The notes under the pieces: generated by a model
The model's database searches: none
Told to the model about the DNA's origin: nothing
What the model saw: the letters and a program-made list of their open reading frames with translations, nothing else
IMG/VR virus record: IMGVR_UViG_3300035698_007528
Coordinates: 1-58,762 of that record
Strand: one strand, 5' to 3'
From: a virus
DNA length: 58,762 nt
Shown: positions 1 to 8,501 of the stretch, piece by piece
How the letters are laid out: the number at the start of each line of letters is the position of its first letter
Position numbering within the stretch: position 1 is the first letter of the stretch
Translations under genes and position numbers: made by a program

Positions 1-2
1 CG

Positions 3-419
3 GCTCCCGACGAGACCAACGCCATCGAGGCCAACGTGACACGACCGTTTGTAGCCGTGAGCGGAAACGACGACTGGGGCACAGCTATCCCGGTGGTAGG
101 CACAGATGATGTTCCGGTACCCAGCGATGCGGCGTCGTATTTCGACCTACACCACATTCTGATTTCTGAGGTCGACCATGACACCGCGTATCGAATCCGA
201 ATCATTTACGGCACGGGCACAAGCGCCGCAGCGATCATTGCAGAGCAATGGTCAGAGTTTATGTTTTTCTCGGGCACTGGCCCAAAGAGCACGCCCGCAG
301 CCCTGGCGATTATGATGCCCAGGCGATTGGTGGGCACCAAGGTGTGGGTTCAGGCCTGGAACGCGACCAACCTTTCCGAGGTAGATTTTTACATAGGATG
401 TCACGGCTACGAGGGATAA
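3..419 (+). CDS. Hypothetical virion-associated protein, 5'-partial
   Basis: The reading frame is open to the left window edge, so the protein probably starts before the window. An internal GTG at 36 is the only start inside and has no clear ribosome binding site. The readable part is rich in beta-prone, Thr/Val/Ile segments and has no catalytic motif I recognise. It lies in the head-structural region. A partial protein at the right edge (58440 onward) has a faintly similar 'RIII' beta segment, so the two may be related virion proteins. Function is unknown. Confidence 0.55.
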   Translation, partial: APDETNAIEANVTRPFVAVSGNDDWGTAIPVVGTDDVPVPSDAASYFDLHHILISEVDHDTAYRIRIIYGTGTSAAAIIAEQWSEFMFFSGTGPKSTPAALAIMMPRRLVGTKVWVQAWNATNLSEVDFYIGCHGYEG

Positions 420-431
420 GGAGTGCGTAAG

Positions 432-866
432 ATGATTGACTGGACTGTGATGCTGAGCCAGGGCATTGCCCTGGCTGTCACCCTGACCTATCACATGCAG
501 CGATTCGTCAAGCCTTTACTGGCGGCCATTTTTGCTGTCGGGGCCGCGCTCCTGTTTAAGGAGAAGATCGAGCCAACGACCCCGGGCGCAGATATGGCCA
601 GCGTTCGCAACGCGATGAAGGTTGAGGATATGCGCCAGGCCTTGATGGCCCTATACGCATTGTGGCCGTACTACGTGACGATCGCTCTAGCGACCTGGCT
701 CACGGCCATGACTCCGTTGCGATTCTACTCCGAGTTGTGGGGCGAGCCGCTGAACCAGATCATGACCGGGCTCACCGTGGCTGGCGGCTCGGGATTCATC
801 TACGACATGGCCAACGAAGTTGGAAAGTGGCGCGAAGCCGTCAAGGGTATGGGCGATGTATCCTGA
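432..866 (+). CDS. Hypothetical multi-pass membrane protein
   Basis: A 144-residue protein. I prefer ATG 432 to the upstream GTG 423, because the ribosome binding site AAGGAG (418-423) sits 8 bases before 432 and overlaps the GTG. Hydrophobic stretches lie at about residues 9-42, 69-93 and 108-122, giving two or three membrane segments. Charged loops (for example KEKIEP) separate them. It could be a holin or another phage membrane protein, but a second holin-like pair at 26655-27283 makes that assignment ambiguous. It overlaps the next small gene. Confidence 0.6.
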   Translation: MIDWTVMLSQGIALAVTLTYHMQRFVKPLLAAIFAVGAALLFKEKIEPTTPGADMASVRNAMKVEDMRQALMALYALWPYYVTIALATWLTAMTPLRFYSELWGEPLNQIMTGLTVAGGSGFIYDMANEVGKWREAVKGMGDVS

Positions 867-978
867 ACCAGACTCCGGCGTAGACGACGCCTACACCATC
901 GAGACCGGCATGGACGGCGTGGCCTACGCCACAAGCGGTGTCGAGATTTCGCTGATCGAAAGTGGCATGGGAGCATAG
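856..978 (+). CDS. Small hypothetical protein (40 aa)
   Basis: A 40-codon frame from ATG 856 to TAG 978, beginning MYPEPDSGVDD and ending IESGMGA. It overlaps the stop of the membrane protein and ends two bases before the next start, matching the overlap style of this genome. AAGGG (843-847) is a plausible ribosome binding site. The acidic, Asp/Glu/Gly-rich sequence looks like a real phage small protein. Function is unknown. Confidence 0.5.
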   Translation: MYPEPDSGVDDAYTIETGMDGVAYATSGVEISLIESGMGA

Positions 979-979
979 C

Positions 980-1279
980 ATGGCCTTCAACACCATGATC
1001 GGAAACGCCCCCAGGTTCTGGGTAAAGTTCTATGATGAGTCGGATCAGCTAAAAGACCCAACCATCGTCACGTTCCTGGCAGGCCGCTACGAGCAGGGGC
1101 CGGTGACGATCTATGCCTGGCCAGCCGATCCTGAGGTAGTCAAGGTGAGCACGGGCTATTTCCAGGTCACCTACACGCTCTCGGAGCCCGGCAACATTAT
1201 CATTCGCTGGGAAGGCTCTGGGGCCGTCGTGGCCACCAAAGAGGATCGTGTCATCGTCGAAGATACAATGTTACCCTGA
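980..1279 (+). CDS. Hypothetical structural protein, Ig-like/beta fold
   Basis: A 99-residue protein. ATG 980 is chosen over the upstream GTG 962 because GGGAG (969-973) gives the right spacing. The sequence alternates short beta-prone strands ('VTIYAWP', 'YFQVTYTL', 'NIIIRWEGSG') and resembles the small Ig-like proteins often found near phage capsid genes. No catalytic residues are visible. Its place just upstream of the effector/protease cluster suggests a virion role. Confidence 0.6.
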   Translation: MAFNTMIGNAPRFWVKFYDESDQLKDPTIVTFLAGRYEQGPVTIYAWPADPEVVKVSTGYFQVTYTLSEPGNIIIRWEGSGAVVATKEDRVIVEDTMLP

Positions 1280-1286
1280 GGTGAGC

Positions 1287-1970
1287 ATGCCCTGGACTAG
1301 CATAAAAGACGTATCGCCAGCGCTCAAGGCTATCGAGCCCGCTGTCACGTTACGTCAAGCTAACCAAATAGCTCTCTGGGCCGACAGGATGGAAGCATCT
1401 GATGTCGAGGGCGCGTGGCCCATGGCTATACGCCAGTTCAAGCGTCTGTACACGGTCACTGAGCGGGGCTGGACACGGATTATCAATGAGGGCGGTCCAG
1501 GATCAGGCAACTGGGGGCACGCCGGGATCAAGGGGTCGCAAGGCGGTTCTGCGGCTGGCGGTGGGCTGGCCATGATCGGGGCCCCACTATTATCAACAAA
1601 GGATGAGCGTGCTGAGGCGGCCCGAGCGATGAAGCTAGGCCGACAGGCCAGCAAGACAGCCGAGACGCTGATGATGCAGCTATTCAGCCAGGGCGGCTTC
1701 ACTTATGACGCGGTAGGCGAATCCTCACCGAAAACCGGCTACATGGTGAGCCCGTTCAAGGATCGTGAGTTTGTCAAGGACATGGACGAGATGACCAGTG
1801 CCGACCTAAGGGACTACGTTTTGGACAACGCCGATCTCATATCCAAGGATGAGCATTATTTGGGCGGCTGGGCCGATAAGGGCAAGGCCTACATCGACAT
1901 TTCGATCAGGCGCGAAAGCAAGGCCGAGGCTCTGGCCCTGGCGAAGCAATACAAGCAATTGGCCATCTAA
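1287..1970 (+). CDS. Virion-associated protein with GGPGSG linker module
   Basis: A 227-residue protein starting at ATG 1287 behind GAGGTGAG. Residues 1-60 form a helical domain starting MPWTSIKDVSPALKAIEP, resembling N-terminal segments of other phage capsid-region proteins. Residues about 67-90 hold the Gly-rich module GGPGSGNWGHAGIKG followed by QGGS. The C-terminal domain contains 'TGYMVSP', 'HYLGGWADKGKAYIDISI' and a final Ala/Leu/Lys helix. I have seen this arrangement in other phage and mobile-element proteins, but its activity is unknown to me. It is the first of three consecutive genes carrying the linker. An effector ejected with the DNA is an inference. Confidence 0.65.
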   Translation: MPWTSIKDVSPALKAIEPAVTLRQANQIALWADRMEASDVEGAWPMAIRQFKRLYTVTERGWTRIINEGGPGSGNWGHAGIKGSQGGSAAGGGLAMIGAPLLSTKDERAEAARAMKLGRQASKTAETLMMQLFSQGGFTYDAVGESSPKTGYMVSPFKDREFVKDMDEMTSADLRDYVLDNADLISKDEHYLGGWADKGKAYIDISIRRESKAEALALAKQYKQLAI

Positions 1971-1995
1971 GGCCTGTCAGAAGGGGAGACATTCT

Positions 1996-2154
1996 ATGCC
2001 GAAGCTTACGCTCTCAAGGCCCGTAGACCGGTCGCTAGAGGCCTATAAATGATGGTTTCAGCAACTGGCAGAGCAGTTTGGGCTCACAGATCACGAGGGC
2101 TGGACAGACGAGCAGTGGGCAAAAGGTCACGCGGCGTTTTGGGCCAAGGCCTAG
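1996..2154 (+). pseudogene. Small ORF interrupted by in-frame UGA (2050-2052)
   Basis: ATG 1996 follows a strong site AAGGGGAG (1981-1988). The frame reads MPKLTLSRPVDRSLEAYK, hits TGA at codon 19, then continues in the same frame as WFQQLAEQFGLTDHEG...GHAAFWAKA to TAG at 2154. Both halves look like one small phage protein. A short hairpin (2063-2067 with 2074-2078) follows the UGA. Either this is a nonsense mutation or the UGA is read through. The next gene's linker module continues in the -1 frame after this stop, so the locus may be a damaged or recoded fusion. Confidence 0.45.
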
Positions 2155-3017
2155 ACGAAGGCGGGCCTGGCTCTGGAAATTGGGGGCACCGTGGCATCAA
2201 GGGAAACAAGGGCGGCTCTATGCCACAAGGCGGCACGGGTACCGGGGTTGCGTCCAGGCCGCCTAACTGGACTGACCAGTATGTGGCCAGAAAAGCTGGC
2301 ACAGACGTACCGCCGCCGCAAAGCATCAGTAGCTATCTTGATGCGCATGACGGCCTCCTGAATTATCCAGGATGGATGAGTGATGCTGCCAGGCAGACCA
2401 ACGAAACTGAGATCAACCTGTTCGAGAACGAATACGCCCGACAGCATACCGAAACTGCATTGATACAGCTTAACTCGAAACAAGGGCCCATTGACCGTCA
2501 GTACGTGTCAAACGGTGCTACGGACTATGTTGTGTTTCCTGAAGAGATAGCACAGCGAACGTTAGCATCTGACTATGACATATTATCCCATAATCATCCA
2601 AGCGGCACGTCATTTTCTAAGGATGACATGTTTTGTATAGAGGATATGGGCCTGGAGCGTATGGAGGCCGTAGGGCCAGCGAATCTCTTCAAGCCAGCGG
2701 CCAATCAGCGAATGATGTATCGACATACGCTAGCGCCGCAGCCACCTGATGCAGTGGTCGAGCTAGGAAGCATGAAATGGCAGGCGTTGGTCAGATCAGC
2801 CGAAGCAGAGACCATGGGCAAGTTTAGACGCCAAGTGGACAATACGTGGTACAAGGCCCATCGGGGTCAGAGCAGGTTTACGTCCACACCGGCGCCTGAT
2901 CTGGTGGGGTACTACAAGCAGTATTTCTCACATGCGATGATGGTAACGCTGGCTCGAAACGCAAAAAACATATATGGAGTTGACATAGGGTACCACAGGG
3001 AGCAATACCGTGGTTAG
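2049..3017 (+). CDS. JAB/MPN-like metallopeptidase-type virion protein
   Basis: The frame runs 322 codons. The first ~35 residues overlap the small ORF in another frame and look non-coding, so the true start may be TTG 2139 or a fusion with the upstream frame. The second copy of the linker (GGPGSGNWGHRGIKG) follows near residue 38. The rest contains 'DILSHNHPSGTSFSKDD' near residues 177-193. This matches the HxHPxG...D zinc signature of JAB/MPN proteases and RadC-like proteins. A metal-dependent isopeptidase or peptidase activity is therefore likely. The mid-protein residues that would supply the catalytic Glu are less obvious. It lies in the effector cluster upstream of the prohead protease. 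Confidence 0.6.
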   Translation: MMVSATGRAVWAHRSRGLDRRAVGKRSRGVLGQGLDEGGPGSGNWGHRGIKGNKGGSMPQGGTGTGVASRPPNWTDQYVARKAGTDVPPPQSISSYLDAHDGLLNYPGWMSDAARQTNETEINLFENEYARQHTETALIQLNSKQGPIDRQYVSNGATDYVVFPEEIAQRTLASDYDILSHNHPSGTSFSKDDMFCIEDMGLERMEAVGPANLFKPAANQRMMYRHTLAPQPPDAVVELGSMKWQALVRSAEAETMGKFRRQVDNTWYKAHRGQSRFTSTPAPDLVGYYKQYFSHAMMVTLARNAKNIYGVDIGYHREQYRG

Positions 3018-5106
3018 GGTCTATCGGTTGGACAACGTATACCCGAGTAACCCTTTCATAGGGCCGTGCGGATCATGTATGTGGTTCACGGGGTTTGCTG
3101 AAAGCGGCGAGTTCGTATGCAAGGCGTTCCCAAACGGGGTGCCGCTGGCCATAGCCCAAGGCAAAAACGGTCATTCCAAGGCGGTCCCTGGGGATCACGG
3201 TATCAGATTCGAGATGTATCACACCGATCTGACAGAAGAGGATTCCATACAGATAGACCAAGAATTTGCGGACCTGGCTGATGAGATGATGGCGTTCACG
3301 GTTTCGGCGCCGACGCCACAGGACATTACCAATCACCTGGCAGAAGGCGGTCCTGGCAGCGGTAACTTTGGCCACAAGGGGATCAAGGGCCAAAGGGGAG
3401 GATCGGCGCCAGCGGGCGCGGTAGCGGCGCCTCGGGAGCGAAAGCCCGAGGACGGCCAGACCACTATGTATGGCCAGCCCGGCATGCGTCAAGACGAGAT
3501 GCTTGGAATGCCTGGGGGCGTGGTATACGACGCTGCTGATTTCGGCGCTGAAGACTTTTACATGGTCGAGGATGCCATAAACACATGGCGGGCCACGGCG
3601 CCCGAGGGCCGCAGGATGGCCATGGGCGCCCTCAATAGTGCGGAAGCCGAGCAGGTGTTTGTGTTGGAGGATGAGTCGGGCGTCCTGGGAGTCGTTTCGG
3701 GCGGCAAGGGCAAGGTCTCGTTTCTGGGCTCCAGCCAAACCAGGCCCGGCACCGGCACGGCCCTGATGTACGAGGCCGCCGCGAGGATGAGGGGCGACGA
3801 CGGCGGCCTGACCCTGTACAGCGTTGACGGCGCCATTGGGTTTTACGAGAAACTTGGAATGCGCAATCGGGGCAAAGACATACTCAGCAACCACTGGGAT
3901 TTGACGACGTTCACATGGGATCAGGCCGGGCGCTCCAAGTTCATGAGGGGCTACGAGGCGCGGGCCTATGGCATAAGTGAGGCCGAGTTCGACGGCGACT
4001 GGTGGGCAGACCTGTTTGCACTGGAGCCTGAGGATGGTGGTTTCTGTGAGACGCCGATTATCAAGGAAGGCGGCCCAGGCTCGGGCAATTTCGGCCACAA
4101 GGGGATCAAGGGATCACGCGGCGGTTCGGCTCCTGGGGGCGCCTCAGCACCCAGCGCCGTTATAGCACCCGAGAAGCCGGTTTATTCGGCGGCATCGTTT
4201 ATCCCTGTCGGCTCACAGCCCGACGAGGCCTATGCCATGCCAGCCGACTGGGAGAAGGGGATCGACTACGCCGCTGATGGCGAGTCGGCGGGGTTTGTAG
4301 AAGAAGCGATGGTCGATGCTTTTTGGGATACCCTGGAGGACATGGAATCGTTCGACAAGCAATCGGTAGAGGAGGAGATCAGCTACCTCCTGGGCCAGGA
4401 CAAGGACGATTTCGATGCCAACGGGCTGAATGAGGATGCCGTCAAGGACTATTTCGCCACTGATCCTGATGGGTTCCCGATTGACGCCAGGAGAGCGCTC
4501 AAGGCCCAGATATGCAAGCAGATTGGCGATGGCATGGGTGAGCGGGTTGATACGGACGCCGGGATGTGGGTCGCGATGGACGGCGAATTGGAGGCCAACG
4601 CGATTATCAAGGGCTGGGCTGGGTCGTCTAACCGATCGAGAGTGTCAGACGTTGTACAGGCCCAGGCCGCCGAACTGTTTGGTGTCGCTCGGAGCGACTG
4701 GCAAATCAAGCAATCCCTGAGCGATGGCTCACCGATCTCACGAGCGATAGCGCGGCGATTCCTGAAGGTATCCTATGACGAGACTCAACAGAAGCTGAAG
4801 GACGCCATCGGCCCAAAGGATTTCGTGACGCTGTATCGTGGCATGGGCTCTCCAGACAATGACCCGCCGAAGGGCCCGCTAACCTACACGGGCAACGCCC
4901 TGGAGTCGTTCACCTTGTCACCTAACGTGGCTCAGGTATTTGCGGACATGGGCGGCGGCAACATCGTTTCGGTCAAGGTGCCGAGGCGCCGGATCGTGAG
5001 TTCTTGCCTGACCGGCCTGGGTTGCGCGGTAGAGCAGGAGTTTATTGTTGCCGTGGGCGGCCTGGGCCTGAGGGGCGAAATCAGGCCTGCATCATCCTAT
5101 AAGTGA
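3010..5106 (+). CDS. Modular virion effector: GNAT-like + ADP-ribosyltransferase-like
   Basis: A 698-residue polyprotein with GTG start 3010, overlapping the previous gene. Modules in order: an N-terminal Cys domain (CGSC...CKAFPNGVPLAI, ~20-90) seen elsewhere as a small stand-alone fold; linker GGPGSGNFGHKGIKG (~113); a GNAT-like acetyltransferase domain (~150-300; acetyl-CoA-loop-like 'RPGTGTALMYEA', then 'GAIGFYEKLGM'); a second linker (~355); a helical region; and a C-terminal ADP-ribosyltransferase (~590-698). The last has the R-S-ExE signature: 'LYRGM' (~608), 'ESFTLS' (~632) and 'EQEF' (~674). T4 Alt shows that phages inject such enzymes from the virion, so injection is a reasonable inference. 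The linkers may be cleavage sites for the nearby prohead protease. Confidence 0.7.
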   Translation: MVRVYRLDNVYPSNPFIGPCGSCMWFTGFAESGEFVCKAFPNGVPLAIAQGKNGHSKAVPGDHGIRFEMYHTDLTEEDSIQIDQEFADLADEMMAFTVSAPTPQDITNHLAEGGPGSGNFGHKGIKGQRGGSAPAGAVAAPRERKPEDGQTTMYGQPGMRQDEMLGMPGGVVYDAADFGAEDFYMVEDAINTWRATAPEGRRMAMGALNSAEAEQVFVLEDESGVLGVVSGGKGKVSFLGSSQTRPGTGTALMYEAAARMRGDDGGLTLYSVDGAIGFYEKLGMRNRGKDILSNHWDLTTFTWDQAGRSKFMRGYEARAYGISEAEFDGDWWADLFALEPEDGGFCETPIIKEGGPGSGNFGHKGIKGSRGGSAPGGASAPSAVIAPEKPVYSAASFIPVGSQPDEAYAMPADWEKGIDYAADGESAGFVEEAMVDAFWDTLEDMESFDKQSVEEEISYLLGQDKDDFDANGLNEDAVKDYFATDPDGFPIDARRALKAQICKQIGDGMGERVDTDAGMWVAMDGELEANAIIKGWAGSSNRSRVSDVVQAQAAELFGVARSDWQIKQSLSDGSPISRAIARRFLKVSYDETQQKLKDAIGPKDFVTLYRGMGSPDNDPPKGPLTYTGNALESFTLSPNVAQVFADMGGGNIVSVKVPRRRIVSSCLTGLGCAVEQEFIVAVGGLGLRGEIRPASSYK

Positions 5107-5113
5107 GGTAAAG

Positions 5114-5329
5114 ATGAGCGCAAAAGATCAAGCACCAGAGGACGAACTGCCAGTTTGGGATTGGACCAAGCAGGGAGGCGACGATTGGGTAGATCGCAAC
5201 TCTGATTGGATTCTGACCGCAGATCAGAGAGCAGAGGAGGTCAGGATCACTCAAGAAGCATTTGATGGCGACACTAGGGAGCCTAGCCCGCCTGAGGGCA
5301 AGGTAAAAGGGCATAGCACGGGAGGATGA
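5114..5329 (+). CDS. Small acidic hypothetical protein
   Basis: A 71-residue protein, Trp- and Asp-rich at its N-terminus ('LPVWDWTKQGGDDWVDRN'), with a charged tail. It starts 8 bases after the ADP-ribosyltransferase-like gene behind GAGG and ends one base before the protease gene. No family recognised. Its position suggests a capsid-assembly or effector accessory role, which is only a guess. Confidence 0.6.
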   Translation: MSAKDQAPEDELPVWDWTKQGGDDWVDRNSDWILTADQRAEEVRITQEAFDGDTREPSPPEGKVKGHSTGG

Positions 5330-5330
5330 C

Positions 5331-6731
5331 ATGGCCCAACTGAATGAGTCGGTTTTGGCGAAAACGTTTCTGACCGTGGCAGGCAGGAAGGTACCCCTTG
5401 CGGAGTTGAGGGACTACTACGAGCTGCACGAAGCTGCCCTGACCACGGCCCAGCTAGGGGAAATGTCCCTGGAGGAGGTTGCCAACAAGATCAGAGCGGA
5501 GTTCGACTTTGCCTTTCGCACCCAGGAGGAGGGGCCTGGCTCGACAGTGTGGGTATCCGAGGTGTTCATGGGCCACTCATCGTTTGGCGATGCCGTGGTA
5601 GCGCGTGACAGCGGCGAGGAGTTCTTGGTGCCTTTCGAGATCACCGAGACCGGCGTTTTGTTCGAGCCCAGGGCCCAATGGCACCGGGTGCGCCGTATGT
5701 GGTCGCTGACTGACGCGGCTGTGGCAGAGACTGAGGCCATTGTGAATGATGCCATGACGTTGCTCAAGGCCGCGCTGCCTGATTATCAATCTGGGTACGG
5801 CCTGGAGCCTGTACAAGAAGACGACCCCGAGGATGATATAGACGAGAGTGAGGGCGAAATGGAGGTGATCAACTTTACGGAGGCCGCCGCGCACGAGGAG
5901 CGTTTCAGTGCTGCACTGACAGGGGCGGTGGTAAGCCTTGAAGAGGGCATGGGCAAATGGGATGGCACGGGGCCGCTCAAGATTCGAGCGGTGCTTGTGG
6001 AGCCCGGCCCAGGCAACGAGAGAGATGGGCGCTACTACCCGGCGTCGATGCTCAAGGCGTGTGCCAAGGTGTTCGAGGGTGGCAAGATGTACGCCACTGA
6101 TCACAAGGCAGACGAGAAGAGTGTGCGCACCGAGGTAGCGGACATTTTGCAGTGCCCGGTTGGTTTCAGTGACACGGGCGGCCCGATCGCTGAGATCGGC
6201 ATTCATGACCCGACATTTGCCCAGGCCACTTGGAACCGTCACAAGCTGGGCACACTAGGTAACTTGAACCTGTCCATCATCGGCACCGGCAAGGTGCAGA
6301 AGGGTAACATCGGAGAAGCTGAGTATCGAGTCGTGACCGAGATCATGCAAGGATCGGCTGATTTTGTCACGAGCGCGGGCGCGGGCGGCCGTGCTCAGGC
6401 CATTGTCGAAAACGACGCCGGTGATCCAGGCGATTCTATGGAGGAAACTACCATGACACAGGACGAGGTAAAGACCTGGCTCAGTGAGCAGCAAGGCGTC
6501 CCGGCACCCATCTTGGAGCGGCTGGGATCGGTAGAGTACAAGGATGAGGCGTCGATTCAAGAAGCGTTGACCGCTGAAATGGCGTATGCCCAGGCGCTTA
6601 CCGGCGCCGGTAACGTCGAGGACATGGGTGAGCATGACACGCCGCCCGCTGACCCTCCAGCGGCCAAGATGACCGTCGAGGAGTTCAACGCGGGCCTCGA
6701 CAAAATTGATCAGCAGTTTGGGCTGATCTAA
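5331..6731 (+). CDS. Prohead protease / scaffold fusion
   Basis: A 466-residue protein. An N-terminal 170-residue region precedes an acidic linker (EDDPEDDIDESEGE). The central domain (~215-360) reads 'GRYYPASML', 'MYATDHKADE' (~253) and 'LGNLNLSIIG' (~309), then an 'AEYRVVTEI' strand. This is the layout of a capsid maturation serine protease with His and Ser catalytic positions. The C-terminal ~100 residues are helical and acidic ('KMTVEEFNAGLDKI'), like a scaffolding domain. The family cleaves scaffold and capsid N-termini during head maturation. Its position directly before the decoration and capsid genes supports this. Confidence 0.75.
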   Translation: MAQLNESVLAKTFLTVAGRKVPLAELRDYYELHEAALTTAQLGEMSLEEVANKIRAEFDFAFRTQEEGPGSTVWVSEVFMGHSSFGDAVVARDSGEEFLVPFEITETGVLFEPRAQWHRVRRMWSLTDAAVAETEAIVNDAMTLLKAALPDYQSGYGLEPVQEDDPEDDIDESEGEMEVINFTEAAAHEERFSAALTGAVVSLEEGMGKWDGTGPLKIRAVLVEPGPGNERDGRYYPASMLKACAKVFEGGKMYATDHKADEKSVRTEVADILQCPVGFSDTGGPIAEIGIHDPTFAQATWNRHKLGTLGNLNLSIIGTGKVQKGNIGEAEYRVVTEIMQGSADFVTSAGAGGRAQAIVENDAGDPGDSMEETTMTQDEVKTWLSEQQGVPAPILERLGSVEYKDEASIQEALTAEMAYAQALTGAGNVEDMGEHDTPPADPPAAKMTVEEFNAGLDKIDQQFGLI

Positions 6732-6740
6732 GGAGGAACC

Positions 6741-7307
6741 ATGCCATACACAGAGTTTTACGCATCGGTAGACTACGAGTGCAGTAGCGAGCCTCTTTTG
6801 GTTCGCAAGGCTGTCACCGCTGACCTCTGGCCTGAGGCTGGCGCCAAGGACACGCTCGGTGCGGGCGATCACCCGTTTCTAGCATTCGGTAGAGTTGCAG
6901 ATCGGCCGTTTAACGCGGTCGGGTTCGTGATCACCTACGACGCCGCAACTGATCAGGCCATGCTGAACGTGGCGCCTGGCGCCATCGCCAAAGCCTACGT
7001 CTGCAACATCGACGGGTACAGCGGCGGCGTTGCCAACTCCTGGGATGCAACCCTGGACAACTATGAGCCAGTTTGGATCGACGACAGCGCCGAAATTGCG
7101 GCTGGCTGCACCTTGAGTCGTTCGCCTCTCAACAGCGCCGATGCCGAGAACCCGTTGGCCGGATTCGTCTGGCCAGACCAGGATGAGTTCGATGATTCCG
7201 GTGTCGGCGGTGTAAACGGAGACCCGTTCCCGCAATCGTTCAGCTCCAGCTCTGACGAAGCATACCTCACGGTGTGCGTCATGCTGTGGCCATCAAGCCA
7301 GGACTAG
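6741..7307 (+). CDS. Putative capsid decoration protein
   Basis: A 188-residue beta-rich protein with a strong site AAGGAGG just before its ATG. It contains 'DHPFLAFGRVADRPFNAVGFVIT' (two strands broken by a loop) and a Gly/Ser/Asp-rich C-terminus. It lies between the protease and the major capsid gene, where head decoration proteins are usually encoded. No diagnostic motif, so the role rests mainly on position. Confidence 0.5.
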   Translation: MPYTEFYASVDYECSSEPLLVRKAVTADLWPEAGAKDTLGAGDHPFLAFGRVADRPFNAVGFVITYDAATDQAMLNVAPGAIAKAYVCNIDGYSGGVANSWDATLDNYEPVWIDDSAEIAAGCTLSRSPLNSADAENPLAGFVWPDQDEFDDSGVGGVNGDPFPQSFSSSSDEAYLTVCVMLWPSSQD

Positions 7308-7321
7308 GAGGTACATAAACC

Positions 7322-8473
7322 ATGCGTAGAATCACAACTTTGATGGAAGCATACAGTGTGGCTCGGCATCAGGCGCGGGGCGCCAGCCCTGCCGAGATTC
7401 AAGAGTCACGCGACATGTATGCGTTCATGGACAATGCAATGTCCGGCCTGATTATCAATCAGACTGGCGGCTGGGACGGACCGGAGTCCAAGTTTGCAGA
7501 GGCCATGACTAGCGCTGACTTTACCTACGCGCTAGGTGAGTTTGTCCAGCGTCGGATGAAGCCAGGCTATCAGGCCAAGGCGTTCAATTTCGAGCCGCTG
7601 GTTGCCAACGACACCCTGCCCAACTACATGGCGGTTACCCGCTATCAGCGCCAGCAGGGGATCGACGATCTTGAGTACACGCCGCCTGGTGCGCCGCCAA
7701 AAGCGGGCTCCATTGCGGATGCTGTCAAAAAGCAGTACCGCGTCTACAAATGGCAGAAGCAGTACGACTTTCTGATGGAAGCCCTGGTGAACGATGATCT
7801 GGGGTACTTCGCAGACATGTCTCAGATGATGGGGCGTTCGGCTCGACGAACCCTGGAGCGCTACGTGTCCAGGTTCTACACCAACGCTACCAGCATCGCC
7901 AGGTTGGTCGGTCTTGGCGTGAACTATGCCCAGACAGGCCGAATGACGAGTACACGTATCAGCGAGGCACGTATGGGTTTCTCCCAGCGTGTCGATGGCG
8001 GCGGTGATCCCATGGTGGTGAACCTGAAGTATATCGTTCACCCACCGGCTATCGCTGACACCGTTTCGCAAATCCAGGCGTCTCAGTTGGTGCCCGAACT
8101 GGCGACCAATGGCGTGAACGTCATCAGGTCCAGTTTCACACCGATTGAAGACCCCTACATGACGGCGCCGACTGGGGCACCGAACTGGCCTTGGTACGCT
8201 TTTGCTGATCCTCGGATGTTCGGGGTTCAGACGTTCGTCGTAGCTCGACGCAACGGCATGCCCGCGCCGCTCCTGGTGCGCAAGCGTGCTGACATGGAAT
8301 CGTTTACCGGGTTCTCTGCCGCTGGCCAGCCGCTACCGGCTCGTATGGGCGATTTCGCCAACGGGGCCGTCGTGGTGAAGGTCTGGGATGAGTGGGGCAC
8401 CTACATCGACGAAACGGAAGGCAACCTGTACGACTATCGCGGCGCCTACTACTCTAGTGGCGTAACGCCCTAG
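7322..8473 (+). CDS. Major capsid protein
   Basis: A 383-residue protein directly downstream of protease/scaffold and decoration genes behind a strong AGGAGG site. It has a helical N-terminal arm, a central region with the long Tyr/Arg-rich segment 'YRVYKWQKQYDFLMEAL', and a C-terminal domain ('QTFVVARRNGMPAPLLVRKRAD', 'VVKVWDEWGT') of the type seen in Mu gpT-like HK97-fold capsid proteins. Length fits the family. High expression is expected. Confidence 0.8.
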   Translation: MRRITTLMEAYSVARHQARGASPAEIQESRDMYAFMDNAMSGLIINQTGGWDGPESKFAEAMTSADFTYALGEFVQRRMKPGYQAKAFNFEPLVANDTLPNYMAVTRYQRQQGIDDLEYTPPGAPPKAGSIADAVKKQYRVYKWQKQYDFLMEALVNDDLGYFADMSQMMGRSARRTLERYVSRFYTNATSIARLVGLGVNYAQTGRMTSTRISEARMGFSQRVDGGGDPMVVNLKYIVHPPAIADTVSQIQASQLVPELATNGVNVIRSSFTPIEDPYMTAPTGAPNWPWYAFADPRMFGVQTFVVARRNGMPAPLLVRKRADMESFTGFSAAGQPLPARMGDFANGAVVVKVWDEWGTYIDETEGNLYDYRGAYYSSGVTP

Positions 8474-8501
8474 TCTCTAAATTGGCTCACGGGAGGACAT
8501 T

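Noticed and set aside
2980-3008. TTGACA with 17-base spacer to CAATAC before the gene at 3010
   Set aside because: The -10 is poor and the transcript would start inside the next gene; probably chance within coding sequence.
3073-4098. Long open frame (341 codons) on the - strand
   Set aside because: Antisense shadow of the effector gene; no ribosome binding site, and its composition follows the opposite-strand gene, which has clear domains.
5577-6872. Large - strand open frames opposite the prohead protease
   Set aside because: Shadows caused by GC-rich third positions; the + strand gene has protease motifs and good starts.
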